From Pseudomonas wenzhouensis (lineage in GTDB: Bacteria > Pseudomonadota > Gammaproteobacteria > Pseudomonadales > Pseudomonadaceae), in NCBI RefSeq assembly GCF_021029445.1, contig NZ_CP072610.1:3348001-3412000 (forward strand): 64,000 nt of DNA, in the 5' to 3' direction. The notes under the pieces were generated by a model that ran no database searches, had not been told where the DNA came from, and saw only the letters and a program-made list of their open reading frames with translations. The stretch's first letter is position 1; each line of letters starts with the position of its first letter. This document shows positions 27,952-37,816 of the stretch, in pieces. Made by a program: the position numbers and the translations under genes.

Positions 27952-28848
27952 TCAGCCACGCGGGTGGTGCTGCGCATGCAGCTCCTGCAAACGGGCACGT
28001 GCGATATGGGTGTAGATCTGCGTGGTGGACAGGTTACTGTGCCCCAGCAGCATCTGCACCACGCGCAGATCGGCGCCGTGATTGAGCAGGTGCGTGGCGA
28101 AAGCGTGGCGTAGCGTGTGCGGTGACAACGCTTTGCTGATACCGGCGACCTGCGCCTGGTGCTTGATGCGGTGCCAGAAGGTCTGCCGGGTCATCTGCTC
28201 GCCACGCAGACTGGGAAACAGCACATCGCCGGGTTTGCCACCGAGCAACAGCGGACGTGCCTCGCGCGTGTAACGCTCGATCCAGGCGATGGCCTCTTCG
28301 CCCAATGGCACCAGACGCTCCTTGCTGCCCTTGCCGAACACCCGCAGCACGCCCTGACGCAGATTGACCTGCTCCAGGGTCAGACTCACCAACTCAGTGA
28401 CACGCAAGCCGCAGGCATACAGCACTTCGAGCATTGCGCGGTCACGCAAACCAATAGGGTCATCCAGATCAGGCGCCTGCAGCAGCGCCTCGACATCCGC
28501 TTCGGACAGTGACTTGGGCAGTGGCCGACCGATCTGCGGCAACTCGACCTGCAAGGTCGGGTCTTCACTGATCAGTGATTCACGCAGCAGGAAACGGTAG
28601 AAACCGCGCACCCCGGAGAGAAAACGCGCCGTGGATCGCGCCTGATAGCCCTGCTCGAGACGCCAGGCCAGGTGATCGAGAAGAGCATCGCGCCCGACAT
28701 GCTGCAACGCCACCCCCCGCTCATCGAGCCAGGCATTAAAGTGCTCCAGATCGCTGCGATAGGCGGCCCGAGTGTGGGCCGACAGGCCCTTTTCCAACCA
28801 CAACGCCTCAAGGAAGCGCTCGATAAGAGGGTGATTCAGCGCAGGCAT
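27952..28848 (-). CDS. xerD: Tyrosine recombinase XerD
   Basis: XerD with XerC resolves chromosome dimers at dif. The protein is 298 aa, with an N-terminal SAM-like core-binding domain (FLEALWLEKGLSAHTRAAYRSDL) and a catalytic domain showing Arg in YACGLRVTEL, HTLRHAFATHLL (His-x-x-Arg), the second His in LLGHSNLSTTQ and the nucleophile Tyr in IYTHIA. The ATG at 28848 gives the standard length; the frame to 28893 does not. This is a housekeeping recombinase, not evidence of a mobile element. Confidence 0.96.
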   Translation of the reverse strand: MPALNHPLIERFLEALWLEKGLSAHTRAAYRSDLEHFNAWLDERGVALQHVGRDALLDHLAWRLEQGYQARSTARFLSGVRGFYRFLLRESLISEDPTLQVELPQIGRPLPKSLSEADVEALLQAPDLDDPIGLRDRAMLEVLYACGLRVTELVSLTLEQVNLRQGVLRVFGKGSKERLVPLGEEAIAWIERYTREARPLLLGGKPGDVLFPSLRGEQMTRQTFWHRIKHQAQVAGISKALSPHTLRHAFATHLLNHGADLRVVQMLLGHSNLSTTQIYTHIARARLQELHAQHHPRG

Positions 28849-28923
28849 CGATTGACCTTCAATTACACGGCAGCCAAGTGTTCCACAGCCCACACCCGAC
28901 GCACCAGCAGGCCAGCCTGAGGA

Positions 28924-29352
28924 TCAGGCAGGCCGCAGCTCGTCAACGAAGCCAGGCAGGACCGGCACCGGCCTCTGCTGCTCATCGACGGCGACGAAGC
29001 TGAAACTGCCACTGATCGCCCGCTCGCGCCCTTCCTGATACAGCCCCTCGACGAACACCTCGACCTCCACCTTGAGGCTGGTGTTGCCCACCTTGATCAC
29101 CCGCCCGACCAATTCGACGATGGAGCCGGCGGGTATCGCATGCTTGAAATCGATGCGATCACTGGACACCGTCACCAGCGGCAAACGACAGAAACGCGTA
29201 GCAGCGATGAACGACACTTCGTCCATCCAGGCCAGCGCGGTGCCGCCGAAGAGGGTGTTGTGATGATTGGTGGTCGGCGGAAACACCGCCTTGGTCACGC
29301 GGGTTTCCGACAGCGCGATGCGCCGCTGAATCTCTTGCTCTCTTGGGGTCAT
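28924..29352 (-). CDS. Acyl-CoA thioesterase, hotdog fold (YciA-like)
   Basis: A 142-aa hotdog-domain thioesterase that should hydrolyse acyl-CoA. The signature NHHNTLFGGTALAWMDEVSFIAA contains the catalytic Asp of this subgroup; SDRIDFKHAIPAGSIVELVGRV is the second strand-helix block. Chain-length preference cannot be inferred. ATG at 29352; xerD is downstream on the same strand, with a 75-bp gap. Confidence 0.9.
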   Translation of the reverse strand: MTPREQEIQRRIALSETRVTKAVFPPTTNHHNTLFGGTALAWMDEVSFIAATRFCRLPLVTVSSDRIDFKHAIPAGSIVELVGRVIKVGNTSLKVEVEVFVEGLYQEGRERAISGSFSFVAVDEQQRPVPVLPGFVDELRPA

Positions 29353-29388
29353 GCCATTACCACTGATGATTACTGGAGGCCAGAAACG

Positions 29389-29416
29389 ACAAAAGCAGCC
29401 CGTGGGCTGCTTTTGT
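29389..29416 (-). terminator. Intrinsic terminator of the rpsP-rimM-trmD-rplS operon
   Basis: On the minus strand: ACAAAAGCAGCCC-AC-GGGCTGCTTTTGT, a strong hairpin ending in a U-rich run, 18 bp after the rplS stop codon. Confidence 0.88.
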
Positions 29417-29433
29417 CAGAGAAGCGTCCGAAC

Positions 29434-29784
29434 TTAGGACAGCTTTTCCTTGATGCGCGCGGCTTTGCCGGACAGGTCGCGCAGGTAGTACAGCTTGGCT
29501 TTGCGCACGTCACCGCGACGCTTGACGCTCAGGCTGTCGACCAGCGGCGAGTAGGTCTGGAAGGTACGCTCAACACCAACACCGCTGGAGATCTTGCGCA
29601 CGGTGAAGGCGCTGTTCAGGCCGCGGTTACGCTTGGCGATTACCACGCCTTCGAAGGCCTGCAGACGCTGACGGTCGCCTTCCTTCACTTTCACTTGCAC
29701 TACAACGGTGTCGCCCGGTGCGAAAGTCGGGATTTCTTTGTTCATCTGCTCGGCTTCGAGCATCTGGATAATCTTGTTGGTCAT
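29434..29784 (-). CDS. rplS: 50S ribosomal protein L19
   Basis: A 116-aa protein of the large ribosomal subunit, at the 30S-50S interface. [21 protein letters not shown] at the start and the conserved [20 protein letters not shown] in the middle are diagnostic. It is the last gene of the rpsP-rimM-trmD-rplS operon, 42 bp after trmD. Confidence 0.98.
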   Translation of the reverse strand: MTNKIIQMLEAEQMNKEIPTFAPGDTVVVQVKVKEGDRQRLQAFEGVVIAKRNRGLNSAFTVRKISSGVGVERTFQTYSPLVDSLSVKRRGDVRKAKLYYLRDLSGKAARIKEKLS

Positions 29785-29826
29785 GCTGCGCTCCTAAGAC
29801 AAGCCTCCCGGCCCGTCATCGATACG

Positions 29827-30570
29827 TTAACTATCGTCCCGCTGGCGGATGTATTCCTCCAGCAGCTTTTTCTCTTCTCCAGAAAGCGAGCGGCTATCCA
29901 GAAGATCAGCGCGGCGTTGCCAGGTCCGACCAAGGGACTGCTGCAAACGCCAGCGCCGGATGTGTTCGTGGTTGCCACTAAGCAACACCTCGGGAACACG
30001 TTTATCCGCATACACCTCCGGGCGGGTGTAGTGCGGGCAGTCGAGCAGGCCATCCGTAAAGGAGTCCTCCTCGGCCGAATCGGCATGACCCAATGCACCA
30101 GGCAAAAGGCGCGTTACCGCATCGATCAGCACCATGGCCGGCAGCTCACCGCCGGACAGGACGTAGTCGCCAATCGACCACTCCTCATCGACATGCGTTT
30201 CGATGAAACGCTCGTCGATACCTTCATAACGACCAGCGATCAGGATCAGTGCATCTTCCTGCGCCAGCTCACGAACCGCCGCCTGATTCAGGCGTCGACC
30301 CTGCGGCGACAGGTAAATCACCTTCGCCGACTCCCCCGCGGCCTGCTTGGCACTGGCCAGGGCATCCTCAAGAGGCTTGATCTTCATCACCATCCCCGGA
30401 CCACCGCCGAAGGGGCGGTCATCCACCGTATGGTGACGATCCGTCGTGTAGTCCCGCGGATTCCAGCAAGTGAGCTTGAGCAGCTCCTGCTTCACCGCAC
30501 GACTGGTGATGCCGTACTCGCCGATGGCAGCAAACATTTCCGGGAACAGGGTGATGACTTCTACGCGCAT
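29827..30570 (-). CDS. trmD: tRNA (guanine-N1)-methyltransferase
   Basis: Methylates G37 of tRNAs next to the anticodon, preventing +1 frameshifting. The 247-aa SPOUT enzyme shows [20 protein letters not shown] at the start, the SAM-binding knot regions [11 protein letters not shown] and [14 protein letters not shown], and [15 protein letters not shown] near the end. Start at 30570 (MRVEVITLF); the frame upstream to 30639 overlaps rimM. The gap to the rimM stop codon is 5 bp. Confidence 0.97.
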   Translation of the reverse strand: MRVEVITLFPEMFAAIGEYGITSRAVKQELLKLTCWNPRDYTTDRHHTVDDRPFGGGPGMVMKIKPLEDALASAKQAAGESAKVIYLSPQGRRLNQAAVRELAQEDALILIAGRYEGIDERFIETHVDEEWSIGDYVLSGGELPAMVLIDAVTRLLPGALGHADSAEEDSFTDGLLDCPHYTRPEVYADKRVPEVLLSGNHEHIRRWRLQQSLGRTWQRRADLLDSRSLSGEEKKLLEEYIRQRDDS

Positions 30571-30575
30571 GAGCC

Positions 30576-31112
30576 TTAGAAATCCGCATCCCAGTCGACC
30601 CGCATCTCGCCAGCTGCCAGATCGATCGAGAGCACGCACTGATCCGTGTAGGGCAGCAAGCGTTCGCGATCATCCAGGCTGCCTGCGCAAGCCTTGACCA
30701 CCATCACATCATTGGCACCAGTCTCGAACAGGTGGTCGACCACACCGAGCAACTGCCCTGCCTGATCAATGACCTTCAAGCCCTGCAACTGGTACCAGTA
30801 GAACTCGCCTTCTTCCAGATCCGGCAGCTCGCTACGCGGTACGCAGATCTCGAAACCGGCGTAGGTACGCGCGACTTCGCGATCATCCAGACCTTTCAAC
30901 TTGGCAACCAGCACCTTGCCCTGAAGGCGGCCGCTGGCCAGTTCCACTTTTTTTACCTCACCGTCACGCTTGAGCGTCCAGCGGTGGTAATCGAGCACGT
31001 TATCGATGGGATCGGTAAAGGAATAGACCTTCACTTCACCCTTGACGCCGTGCACCGAAACAATCTTGCCGAGAACGATCAGATCCTCGGCGACGGCCGG
31101 CGTCGTACTCAT
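30576..31112 (-). CDS. rimM: 16S rRNA processing/ribosome maturation factor RimM
   Basis: RimM helps assemble the 30S head around ribosomal protein S19. The 178-aa protein has the N-terminal barrel ([20 protein letters not shown]) and a PRC-barrel domain ([30 protein letters not shown]). It sits 8 bp after rpsP and 5 bp before trmD. Confidence 0.97.
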   Translation of the reverse strand: MSTTPAVAEDLIVLGKIVSVHGVKGEVKVYSFTDPIDNVLDYHRWTLKRDGEVKKVELASGRLQGKVLVAKLKGLDDREVARTYAGFEICVPRSELPDLEEGEFYWYQLQGLKVIDQAGQLLGVVDHLFETGANDVMVVKACAGSLDDRERLLPYTDQCVLSIDLAAGEMRVDWDADF

Positions 31113-31120
31113 AAAAGCGC

Positions 31121-31372
31121 TTAGGCAGCAGCCTTGGCAGCTTCCTTGAGCAGCTGAGCAACGCGCTCAGACGGCTGTGCACCCTGGCTCAGCCAGTAGG
31201 CAGCACGCTCTTGATTGACGGACAGCTTGACTTCAGCACCCGAGGCGACCGGATTGAAGAAACCGATACGCTCAATGAAACGACCGTCACGCGCATTGCG
31301 GCTGTTGGTCACGGTCAGGTGGTAGAAGGGGCGCTTTTTGGAGCCGCCACGAGCGAGACGAATAGTTACCAT
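31121..31372 (-). CDS. rpsP: 30S ribosomal protein S16
   Basis: An 83-aa small-subunit protein: [20 protein letters not shown], then [13 protein letters not shown] and [17 protein letters not shown] are invariant family blocks. It is the first gene of the operon rpsP-rimM-trmD-rplS. The promoter should lie in 31373-31553. Confidence 0.98.
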   Translation of the reverse strand: MVTIRLARGGSKKRPFYHLTVTNSRNARDGRFIERIGFFNPVASGAEVKLSVNQERAAYWLSQGAQPSERVAQLLKEAAKAAA

Positions 31373-31460
31373 GAGAACATCGTTCCTGTTGTCGGTGCTA
31401 ACTTGAGGCACACATTAAAAATGGGCCTGGGCCCGAAAGGCCGCATATTCTAAGAGCTTA

Positions 31461-31548
31461 TGCGGCAGGCTGCAAGCGGCAGGCTGAAGGCAATTGCAAC
31501 GCAGACCCAAAGCATAGCCTGAGGCCCGCAACCTACAGCCTGCCGCCA
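31461..31548. repeat. GCGGCAGGCTG repeats, direct and inverted
   Basis: Two direct copies of GCGGCAGGCTG (about 31462 and 31476) and one inverted copy, CAGCCTGCCGC (about 31536), sit between ffh and rpsP. They can form a hairpin and may help terminate ffh transcripts. Confidence 0.6.
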
Positions 31549-31553
31549 CTTTT

Positions 31554-32933
31554 CTAGAACTTCGGCATCCCGCCGCCACCGGGCAGCATGCCGCCCATGC
31601 CACGCATCATCTTGGCCATGCCACCCTTGGCGGTGAATTTCTTCATCATCTTCTGCATCTGCTTGTGCTGCTTGATCAAGCGCCCGATGTCCTGCACCTG
31701 GGTACCGGAACCCATTGCGATGCGGCGCTTGCGCGAGCCGCTGATGATGTCCGGGTCACGGCGCTCGGCCGGGGTCATCGAATTGATGATGGCTTCCATC
31801 TGCTTGAACTGCTTCTCGGCCGCGCCTTGGGCATTGCCCATCTGTGACAGATTGACGCCGCCGATGGACGGCAGCTTATCCATCAGGCCGCCGAGCCCAC
31901 CCATGTTCTTCATCTGTTGCAACTGATCACGGAAGTCTTCGAGATCGAAGCCCTTGCCCTTCTTCAGCTTCTTGGTGAGCTTTTCGGCCTTCTCACGATC
32001 GAGGGTCTGCTCGGCCTGCTCGATCAGGCTGAGCACGTCGCCCATGCCGAGAATGCGCGAAGCGATACGATCCGGGTGGAAAGGCTCGAGTGCGTCGCTC
32101 TTCTCGCCCATACCGATGAATTTGATCGGCTTGCCGGTGATATGGCGCACGGACAGGGCCGCACCGCCACGGGCATCGCCGTCGACCTTGGTCAGCACCA
32201 CACCGGTCAGCGGCAGCGCTTCGCCGAACGCCTTGGCCGTATTGGCAGCATCCTGGCCAGTCATGGCGTCGACCACGAACAGGGTCTCGACCGGATTGAC
32301 TGCCGCGTGCAGCGCCTGGATCTCGGCCATCATCTCGGTATCGACAGCCAGGCGACCGGCGGTATCGAGAATAACCACGTCGATGAACTTAAGCTTGGCT
32401 TCGCGGATCGCCGCATTGGCGATGTCCACCGGCTTCTGGCTGGCATCGGAAGGGAAGAAGGTGACACCCAGATCACCCGCCAGGGTTTCCAGCTGCTTGA
32501 TTGCCGCCGGGCGATAGACGTCGGCCGACACCAACAGCACCGACTTCTTCTTGCGCTCCTTGAGGAACTTGGCCAGCTTGCCGGCGGTGGTGGTCTTGCC
32601 CGCCCCTTGCAGACCGGCCATCAACACCACGGCGGGCGGCGCAGCGTTCAGCGCCAGATCCGCGTTGGCCGCGCCCATCAGCTCTTCCAGCTCGGCGCGG
32701 ACGATCTTCACGAAGGCCTGGCCCGGCGTCAGGCTCTTGGAGACTTCGGTGCCGACGGCGCGATCCTTGACCTTGCCGACGAAGTCCTTGACCACCGGCA
32801 GAGCCACGTCGGCCTCGAGCAGGGCCATGCGCACTTCGCGCAGCGTATCCTTGATGTTGTCTTCGGTCAGCTTGGCCTTGCCCGTGACATTACGCAGCGT
32901 CTGGGACAGGCGATCGGTAAGATTTTCGAACAT
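31554..32933 (-). CDS. ffh: Signal recognition particle protein Ffh
   Basis: The GTPase of the bacterial SRP, which targets nascent membrane proteins to FtsY at the inner membrane together with 4.5S RNA. The 459-aa protein shows the N domain (FENLTDRLSQTLRNVTGKAK), G1 GLQGAGKTTTAGKLA, DTAGRL, TKVDGDARGGAALS, and the Met-rich M domain with the RNA-binding GSRKRRIAMGSGT. ATG at 32933; upstream extension is not conserved. Divergent from the CcsA-like gene. Confidence 0.98.
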   Translation of the reverse strand: MFENLTDRLSQTLRNVTGKAKLTEDNIKDTLREVRMALLEADVALPVVKDFVGKVKDRAVGTEVSKSLTPGQAFVKIVRAELEELMGAANADLALNAAPPAVVLMAGLQGAGKTTTAGKLAKFLKERKKKSVLLVSADVYRPAAIKQLETLAGDLGVTFFPSDASQKPVDIANAAIREAKLKFIDVVILDTAGRLAVDTEMMAEIQALHAAVNPVETLFVVDAMTGQDAANTAKAFGEALPLTGVVLTKVDGDARGGAALSVRHITGKPIKFIGMGEKSDALEPFHPDRIASRILGMGDVLSLIEQAEQTLDREKAEKLTKKLKKGKGFDLEDFRDQLQQMKNMGGLGGLMDKLPSIGGVNLSQMGNAQGAAEKQFKQMEAIINSMTPAERRDPDIISGSRKRRIAMGSGTQVQDIGRLIKQHKQMQKMMKKFTAKGGMAKMMRGMGGMLPGGGGMPKF

Positions 32934-33090
32934 GCGCGTTCCTTTGATAGGTGCGACCCGGCGCGCCGGGTGTGCGACAGGCGGCGGATTATAGCGGAGT
33001 CCCCGAGCCACCGACACCGCCGGCAGTCTTTCGTGCCGACGCCCATCTGTGCCACACTCAGCGCCTTTCGGGCTCGCCTTATACGGATTT

Positions 33091-33891
33091 ATGCACCCTT
33101 TGTTGCCCAGCCTCGCCGCCGCCCTCCTCTATGCCGGCGCCGCCGCTTACCAAGGCCTGCGCCTGACCCAGCGCAGCATCCCTGACAAACGCCTGCTGGT
33201 ATCGCTCGGCGTGCTCGCCCTGTGCCTGCATGGCATCAGCCTGTTCTACCAGCTATACGATATGCACGGTCTCAATCTGGACTTCTTCAATGCTGCCAGC
33301 CTGATTGCCTGCGCAGTCATTACCCTGATTCTGCTGGCCTGTGCACGCATACCGGTAGAAAACCTGCTGTTGCTGCTGTTCCCGCTCGGTACCCTGACGG
33401 TATTGGCGGCGGAGTTCATGCCCAGCGGCACCATCAGCCCGATTGACGAGCACCCAGGCATTCTCGCTCACATCCTGCTTTCGATTCTGGCCTACGGCAT
33501 GCTGACCATCGCCGTATTCCAGTCACTGCTGTTGCTGGTGCAGGACCATCAGCTCAAGCACAAGCACCCGTCAGGGCTGATCCGCAACTTCCCGCCGCTG
33601 CAGACCATGGAAAGCCTGCTGTTCGGTTTTCTCTTCGCCGGCTGGCTGCTTCTGTCGCTGTCGCTGCTGTCTGGTGCGCTGTACATCGATGACCTGTTCG
33701 CCCAGCACCTGGCGCACAAGACCTTCCTGTCCTGCTTCGCCTGGGTGGTGTTCGCCGTGCTGCTGTGGGGCCGTCATCAGCTCGGCTGGCGCGGGCACAA
33801 GGCCATTCGCTGGACCCTTGCCGGGTTCTGCCTGCTGATGCTGGCCTATTTCGGCAGCAAGCTGGTACGCGAGTTCATCCTGCATATCTGA
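33091..33891 (+). CDS. CcsA/CcmC-like inner-membrane protein (YpjD type)
   Basis: A 266-aa polytopic membrane protein with about eight hydrophobic segments, of the cytochrome c assembly protein superfamily (YpjD group). Conserved features include HPGILAHILLSILAYGMLTIA with a His in a membrane segment, and HKTFLSCFAWVVFAVLLWGRH near the C-terminus. Its role is not established; heme handling is possible by family. The gene beside ffh in other pseudomonads is the same. It precedes the CorC-like gene by 9 bp, so they are probably co-transcribed. Confidence 0.87.
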   Translation: MHPLLPSLAAALLYAGAAAYQGLRLTQRSIPDKRLLVSLGVLALCLHGISLFYQLYDMHGLNLDFFNAASLIACAVITLILLACARIPVENLLLLLFPLGTLTVLAAEFMPSGTISPIDEHPGILAHILLSILAYGMLTIAVFQSLLLLVQDHQLKHKHPSGLIRNFPPLQTMESLLFGFLFAGWLLLSLSLLSGALYIDDLFAQHLAHKTFLSCFAWVVFAVLLWGRHQLGWRGHKAIRWTLAGFCLLMLAYFGSKLVREFILHI

Positions 33892-33900
33892 GGCAGAGTC

Positions 33901-35187
33901 GTGGACGACATTCACTCGGGCTACCTGCTCGGCCTGTTGGTTTTTCTCATCCTCTGCTCGGCGTTCTTCTCCAGTTCGGAAACCGGCATGCTCAGCGTCA
34001 ATCGCTACCGGCTCAAGCATCTGGCCAAGGAAGGACACAGCGGTGCCAAGCGCGTCACTCGCCTGCTGGACCGCCCGGATCGCCTACTCGGCACCATCCT
34101 GGTCGGCAACAATGTGGTCAACATTCTCGCTGCTTCCATCGCGACCGTACTGGCAGTCAACCTCTGGGGCGAGGCCGGCATCGCCATTGCAACCGCCGGC
34201 GTGACCATCGTCGTGCTGATCTTCGGCGAGATCACCCCCAAGACACTCGCCGCCCTACGCCCGGAACTGGTGGCCTTCCCTGCCAGCCGCGTGCTGAGCC
34301 TGCTGCTGCGCGTGCTCTACCCGGTGGTCTGGCTGACCGGCGCCATCAGTAATGGGCTGCTGCGCCTGTTCGGCGTTGATCCAGCCGAGCGCGTCAGCGA
34401 CAGCCTGTCCACCGAGGAACTGCGCAGCGTGGTACGCGAATCCGGCTCGGAGCTGCCAGCCAATCGCCAGAACATGCTGCTGGGCATCCTCGATCTGGAG
34501 CGGGTCACGGTGGATGACATCATGATCCCGCGCAACGAAGTGGCCGGCATCGACCTCGAGGATGATCTGGAGACCATCGTCAGTCACTTGCGCAGCACGC
34601 CGCATACTCGCCTGCCGGTGTATCGCGGCGATATCAACCAGGTCGAAGGCGTGGTGCACATGCGCCAGATCGCCCGCCTGCTGAGCCACAACCAGCTGAC
34701 CAAGGACGCCCTGCTGGCCGCCTGCAACACGCCCTATTTCATCCCGGAAAACACACCGCTGGCGACCCAGCTGATCAACTTCCAGAAGCAGAAGCGGCGC
34801 ATCGGCATCGTCGTCGATGAATATGGCGACGTGATCGGCATCGTCACCCTAGAAGACATCCTCGAAGAGATCGTCGGCGACTTCAGCAATCAGAGCAGCC
34901 TGCGCAGCCCCGATATCCATCCCCAGGCAGACGGCACTCTGGTCATCGATGGCGCCGCCTATATTCGCGAAGTGAACAAGACCCTCGGCTGGCATCTGCC
35001 CAGCGACGGCCCCAAGACCCTCAATGGCCTGATCACCGAAGCGCTGGAAAGCATCCCCGACAGCAGCGTGTGCCTGCGGATCGGCCCCTATCGCCTGGAG
35101 ATTCTCCAGGCGGCGGAAAACCGGGTGAAAAGCGTACGCGTGTGGCAGGTGGATAAGATCAAGCCGAGCCCGGCAGCGCCGGAGTAA
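33901..35187 (+). CDS. HlyC/CorC (CNNM) family transporter, DUF21-CBS-CBS
   Basis: A 428-aa membrane protein with an N-terminal DUF21 domain (four hydrophobic segments, SAFFSSSETGMLSVNRYR and FGEITPKTLAA), two CBS domains (TVDDIMIPRNEV; LEDILEEIVGD) and a C-terminal CorC_HlyC domain. Relatives export Mg2+ or Co2+; substrate here is inferred from family. Start is GTG at 33901 with GAGG 8 bp upstream. Its 3' end overlaps by 29 bp the antisense end of the SGNH hydrolase pseudogene. Confidence 0.92.
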   Translation: MDDIHSGYLLGLLVFLILCSAFFSSSETGMLSVNRYRLKHLAKEGHSGAKRVTRLLDRPDRLLGTILVGNNVVNILAASIATVLAVNLWGEAGIAIATAGVTIVVLIFGEITPKTLAALRPELVAFPASRVLSLLLRVLYPVVWLTGAISNGLLRLFGVDPAERVSDSLSTEELRSVVRESGSELPANRQNMLLGILDLERVTVDDIMIPRNEVAGIDLEDDLETIVSHLRSTPHTRLPVYRGDINQVEGVVHMRQIARLLSHNQLTKDALLAACNTPYFIPENTPLATQLINFQKQKRRIGIVVDEYGDVIGIVTLEDILEEIVGDFSNQSSLRSPDIHPQADGTLVIDGAAYIREVNKTLGWHLPSDGPKTLNGLITEALESIPDSSVCLRIGPYRLEILQAAENRVKSVRVWQVDKIKPSPAAPE

Positions 35188-35893
35188 GGCGCTCGGCCAG
35201 ACCATCGGCCCAGCATCGATAGCCCAATGCCGAGGGATGATAACCATCCTCGGCGAGATAGGCTGGCTAGAACGGTATATCCAACTGGCAATGCAATGCG
35301 CCCAGACGTTGCGCCAGGCGCTGCAACTCACAATCCAGCAAGCTGGCCCGCCAGCCCAGCAACTGCCGCAGCAACCAGGGCAAGGCGCTGAAATGCTGCA
35401 ACGGCGGCACAGCGCTGAACGCCACGCGACAGCCACGTCCGCCCAGTGCATCGACCATCGCAGCAAGCGCCTGCTGCCAGCGCCTGCTCGGCGTAAGGTG
35501 GGTGGTATCGTTGACGCCGAACACCAGCAGCGCCAAATCCGCCGGCTCAGCCAACGCCAATGGCAGCAAGCGCTCATGCGCCTCAGAGGCGGTAATACCG
35601 TTCTCGCCACAGGCGCGCCAGCGTACCGGTCGCCCCAGACGCTCGGCCAGGGCGACAGCCAGGCAATTGGCCAGGGATTGATCAAAATGCGTGACACCAA
35701 CGCCTGCCACGGTCGACTCACCGATCAGCAGCAGACGCAGGGGTTCACCCGGCAAATGCGCAGCAGCGATGCCGTTCGGCTCGCCCTGCGCAATCGGTAG
35801 ACGCACCGCCGTGCGCCGGGTATGCAAAGCCAGAGGCAGCGCCAATGGCAGCAGTGGCACAGTCGCCAGCCACCACAGCGCATGCCGGCTCAC
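35159..35893 (-). pseudogene. SGNH/GDSL hydrolase gene interrupted by an amber codon
   Basis: The intact part (35893-35267) encodes 208 aa: a membrane anchor or signal (WWLATVPLLPLALPL), block I GEST in LLIGESTVAGVG, and block III in FGVNDTT. A TAG at 35269-35267 then stops the frame right after LDIPF. Read through, the same frame continues 35 codons to a TGA at 35161-35159 and contains LAEDGYHPSALGYRCWADGL, which is block V with the catalytic Asp and His. Without it the enzyme should be inactive. The most likely history is a single-base change to TAG (for example GAG or CAG). The start ATG overlaps the purT stop (ATGA). Confidence 0.85.
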
Positions 35894-37071
35894 AGCTGGA
35901 CGCGAACCGCTTGCGCGCTGCGCAGCGCCTTGGCACGCGCCGCCTCGATGGACTCGTCACGCGCCAGCGCCACGCCCATGCGGCGCTGGCCCTTGACTTC
36001 GGGTTTGCCGAACAGGCGCAGCGCCGTGTCTTCCTCGCTCAGCGCAGCGCCGAGGTTGGCGAAGCTGGCCTGCTGTGAATTGCCCTCCACCAGAATCACC
36101 GCCGACGCCGACGGCCCCATCTGGCGGATCACTGGAATCGGCAGGCCGAGAATGGCGCGGGCATGCAGGGCGAACTCGGACAGCTCCTGGGAGATCAGCG
36201 TCACCAGGCCGGTGTCGTGCGGGCGCGGCGAGACTTCGCTGAACCATACCTGATCGCCCTTGACGAACAGCTCGACGCCGAACAGGCCACGCCCGCCCAG
36301 CGCCTCGGTCACCGCCAGCGCCACGCGCTCGGACTCGGCCAGCGCCTTCGGACTCATCGGTTGTGGCTGCCAGGATTCCTGATAGTCGCCATTCTCCTGA
36401 CGGTGGCCAATCGGCGCGCAGAAACTGGTGCCACCGATATGGCGCACGGTAAGCAGGGTGATTTCATAGTCGAAGTCGATGAAGCCCTCGACGATCACCC
36501 GCCCCTTGCCCGCGCGCCCACCTTCCTGGGCGTAGTCCCAGGCGCGCTGCAGATCGGCGTCGCTCTTGAGCACGCTCTGGCCCTTGCCGGAAGAGCTCAT
36601 GATCGGCTTGACCACGCAGGGGTAGCCAACGGATTTCACCGCTGCGACGTAATCCTCATAGGTATCGGAAAAGTGATACGGCGAGGTCGGCAGGCCCAGC
36701 TCTTCGGCCGCCAGGCGGCGAATGCCCTCGCGGTTCATGGTCAGCTGCGCGGCGCGCGCGGTCGGCACTACGTTGAAGCCTTCAGCCTCCAGCTCGACCA
36801 GGGTGGCAGTAGCGATGGCCTCGATTTCCGGCACGATGTAGTGCGGCTGTTCCTTCTCGATCACGGCACGCAGGGCTGCGCCGTCGAGCATGTCGATGAC
36901 GTGGCTGCGGTGCGCCACCTGCATGGCCGGCGCATTGGCATAACGATCGACACCGATGACTTCGCAACCCAGGCGTTGCAGCTCGATCACCACTTCCTTG
37001 CCAAGCTCACCGCAGCCACACAGCAGCACACGGGTCGCAGACGACGACAAAGGGGTTCCAATACGGGGCAT
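35890..37071 (-). CDS. purT: Formate-dependent GAR transformylase
   Basis: Makes formyl-GAR from GAR, formate and ATP, the folate-independent alternative to PurN in purine synthesis. A 393-aa ATP-grasp protein: N-terminal [20 protein letters not shown], the [14 protein letters not shown] segment, the ATP-grasp lid [16 protein letters not shown], and the C-terminal [15 protein letters not shown]. The stop codon overlaps the start of the broken SGNH gene by 4 bp. DUF1289 and gamma-carbonic anhydrase genes precede it on the same strand. Confidence 0.97.
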   Translation of the reverse strand: MPRIGTPLSSSATRVLLCGCGELGKEVVIELQRLGCEVIGVDRYANAPAMQVAHRSHVIDMLDGAALRAVIEKEQPHYIVPEIEAIATATLVELEAEGFNVVPTARAAQLTMNREGIRRLAAEELGLPTSPYHFSDTYEDYVAAVKSVGYPCVVKPIMSSSGKGQSVLKSDADLQRAWDYAQEGGRAGKGRVIVEGFIDFDYEITLLTVRHIGGTSFCAPIGHRQENGDYQESWQPQPMSPKALAESERVALAVTEALGGRGLFGVELFVKGDQVWFSEVSPRPHDTGLVTLISQELSEFALHARAILGLPIPVIRQMGPSASAVILVEGNSQQASFANLGAALSEEDTALRLFGKPEVKGQRRMGVALARDESIEAARAKALRSAQAVRVQL

Positions 37072-37092
37072 GAGGATTCCTCGAACAGTGAA

Positions 37093-37287
37093 TCAGGAAG
37101 GCATTAAAAGACCCGAAGCGCGGGCGCGCTCCAGGCAGCATTGCAACACCACGCGGCGCTCGGCATTGTCCATGCGGCCCCAGCGGGTGATTTCGTCAGC
37201 GGTGCGCTGGCAGCCCAGGCAAATATCCTGCTCGTCCAGCGCGCACACGTGCACACAGGGCGAGCGCACGGGTTTCTCGTCATTCAT
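37093..37287 (-). CDS. DUF1289-domain protein
   Basis: A 64-aa protein with the four-cysteine DUF1289 pattern [21 protein letters not shown] followed by [14 protein letters not shown], probably a small metal or Fe-S binding module; function unknown. Its ATG (37287) overlaps the end of the gamma-carbonic anhydrase gene (37280) by 8 bp, so translation is coupled. The longer open frame up to 37422 lies inside the upstream gene and is not used. Confidence 0.88.
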   Translation of the reverse strand: MNDEKPVRSPCVHVCALDEQDICLGCQRTADEITRWGRMDNAERRVVLQCCLERARASGLLMPS

Positions 37288-37804
37288 CGTCAACAACCAG
37301 CTCTCGGGCATAGCGCTGCGCATTATGGACGTAATGCGCAGCGCTGGCCTCCAGCATCTGCTTCTGCTGCTCGGTGAGCTCGCGCACCACCTTGCCCGGG
37401 CTGCCCATGACCAGGCTGCCATCGGGGATCACCTTGCCTTCGGGAATCAGGCTGTTGGCGCCGATGATGCAGTACTTGCCGATCTTGGCGCCGTTGAGAA
37501 TCACCGCGTTGATGCCGATCAGGCTGTAATCGTCGACCGTGCAGCCATGCATCATCACGTTATGACCGACGGTGACGCCCTTGCCCAGGGTCAACGGAAA
37601 GCCCATGTCGGTGTGCATCACGCTGCCATCCTGCACGTTGCTGTTCTCGCCAATGTGGATCAGCTCGTTGTCGCCGCGCAGCACGGCACCGAACCAGACG
37701 CTGGCACCAGCTTCCAGGCGAACCTTGCCGATCAGGTCGGCGCTTGGCGCGACCCAGCTGTCAGGATGGGCGTCGACACGGGCGCTACCCAGACGGTATT
37801 TCAT
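37280..37804 (-). CDS. Gamma-carbonic anhydrase family protein
   Basis: A 174-aa left-handed beta-helix trimer with hexapeptide repeats. The zinc-site histidines are visible in [10 protein letters not shown] and [25 protein letters not shown] gives the Arg/Asp pair of the family. Relatives are YrdA/PaaY-like; carbonic anhydrase activity is not certain in this subgroup. Followed, with overlap, by the DUF1289 gene. Confidence 0.92.
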   Translation of the reverse strand: MKYRLGSARVDAHPDSWVAPSADLIGKVRLEAGASVWFGAVLRGDNELIHIGENSNVQDGSVMHTDMGFPLTLGKGVTVGHNVMMHGCTVDDYSLIGINAVILNGAKIGKYCIIGANSLIPEGKVIPDGSLVMGSPGKVVRELTEQQKQMLEASAAHYVHNAQRYARELVVDDE

Positions 37805-37816
37805 GGTGGTTAATCC

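Noticed and set aside
27952..28848. Tyrosine recombinase as sign of an integrative element
   Set aside because: It is XerD in its normal neighbourhood beside dsbC; no attachment sites or cargo.
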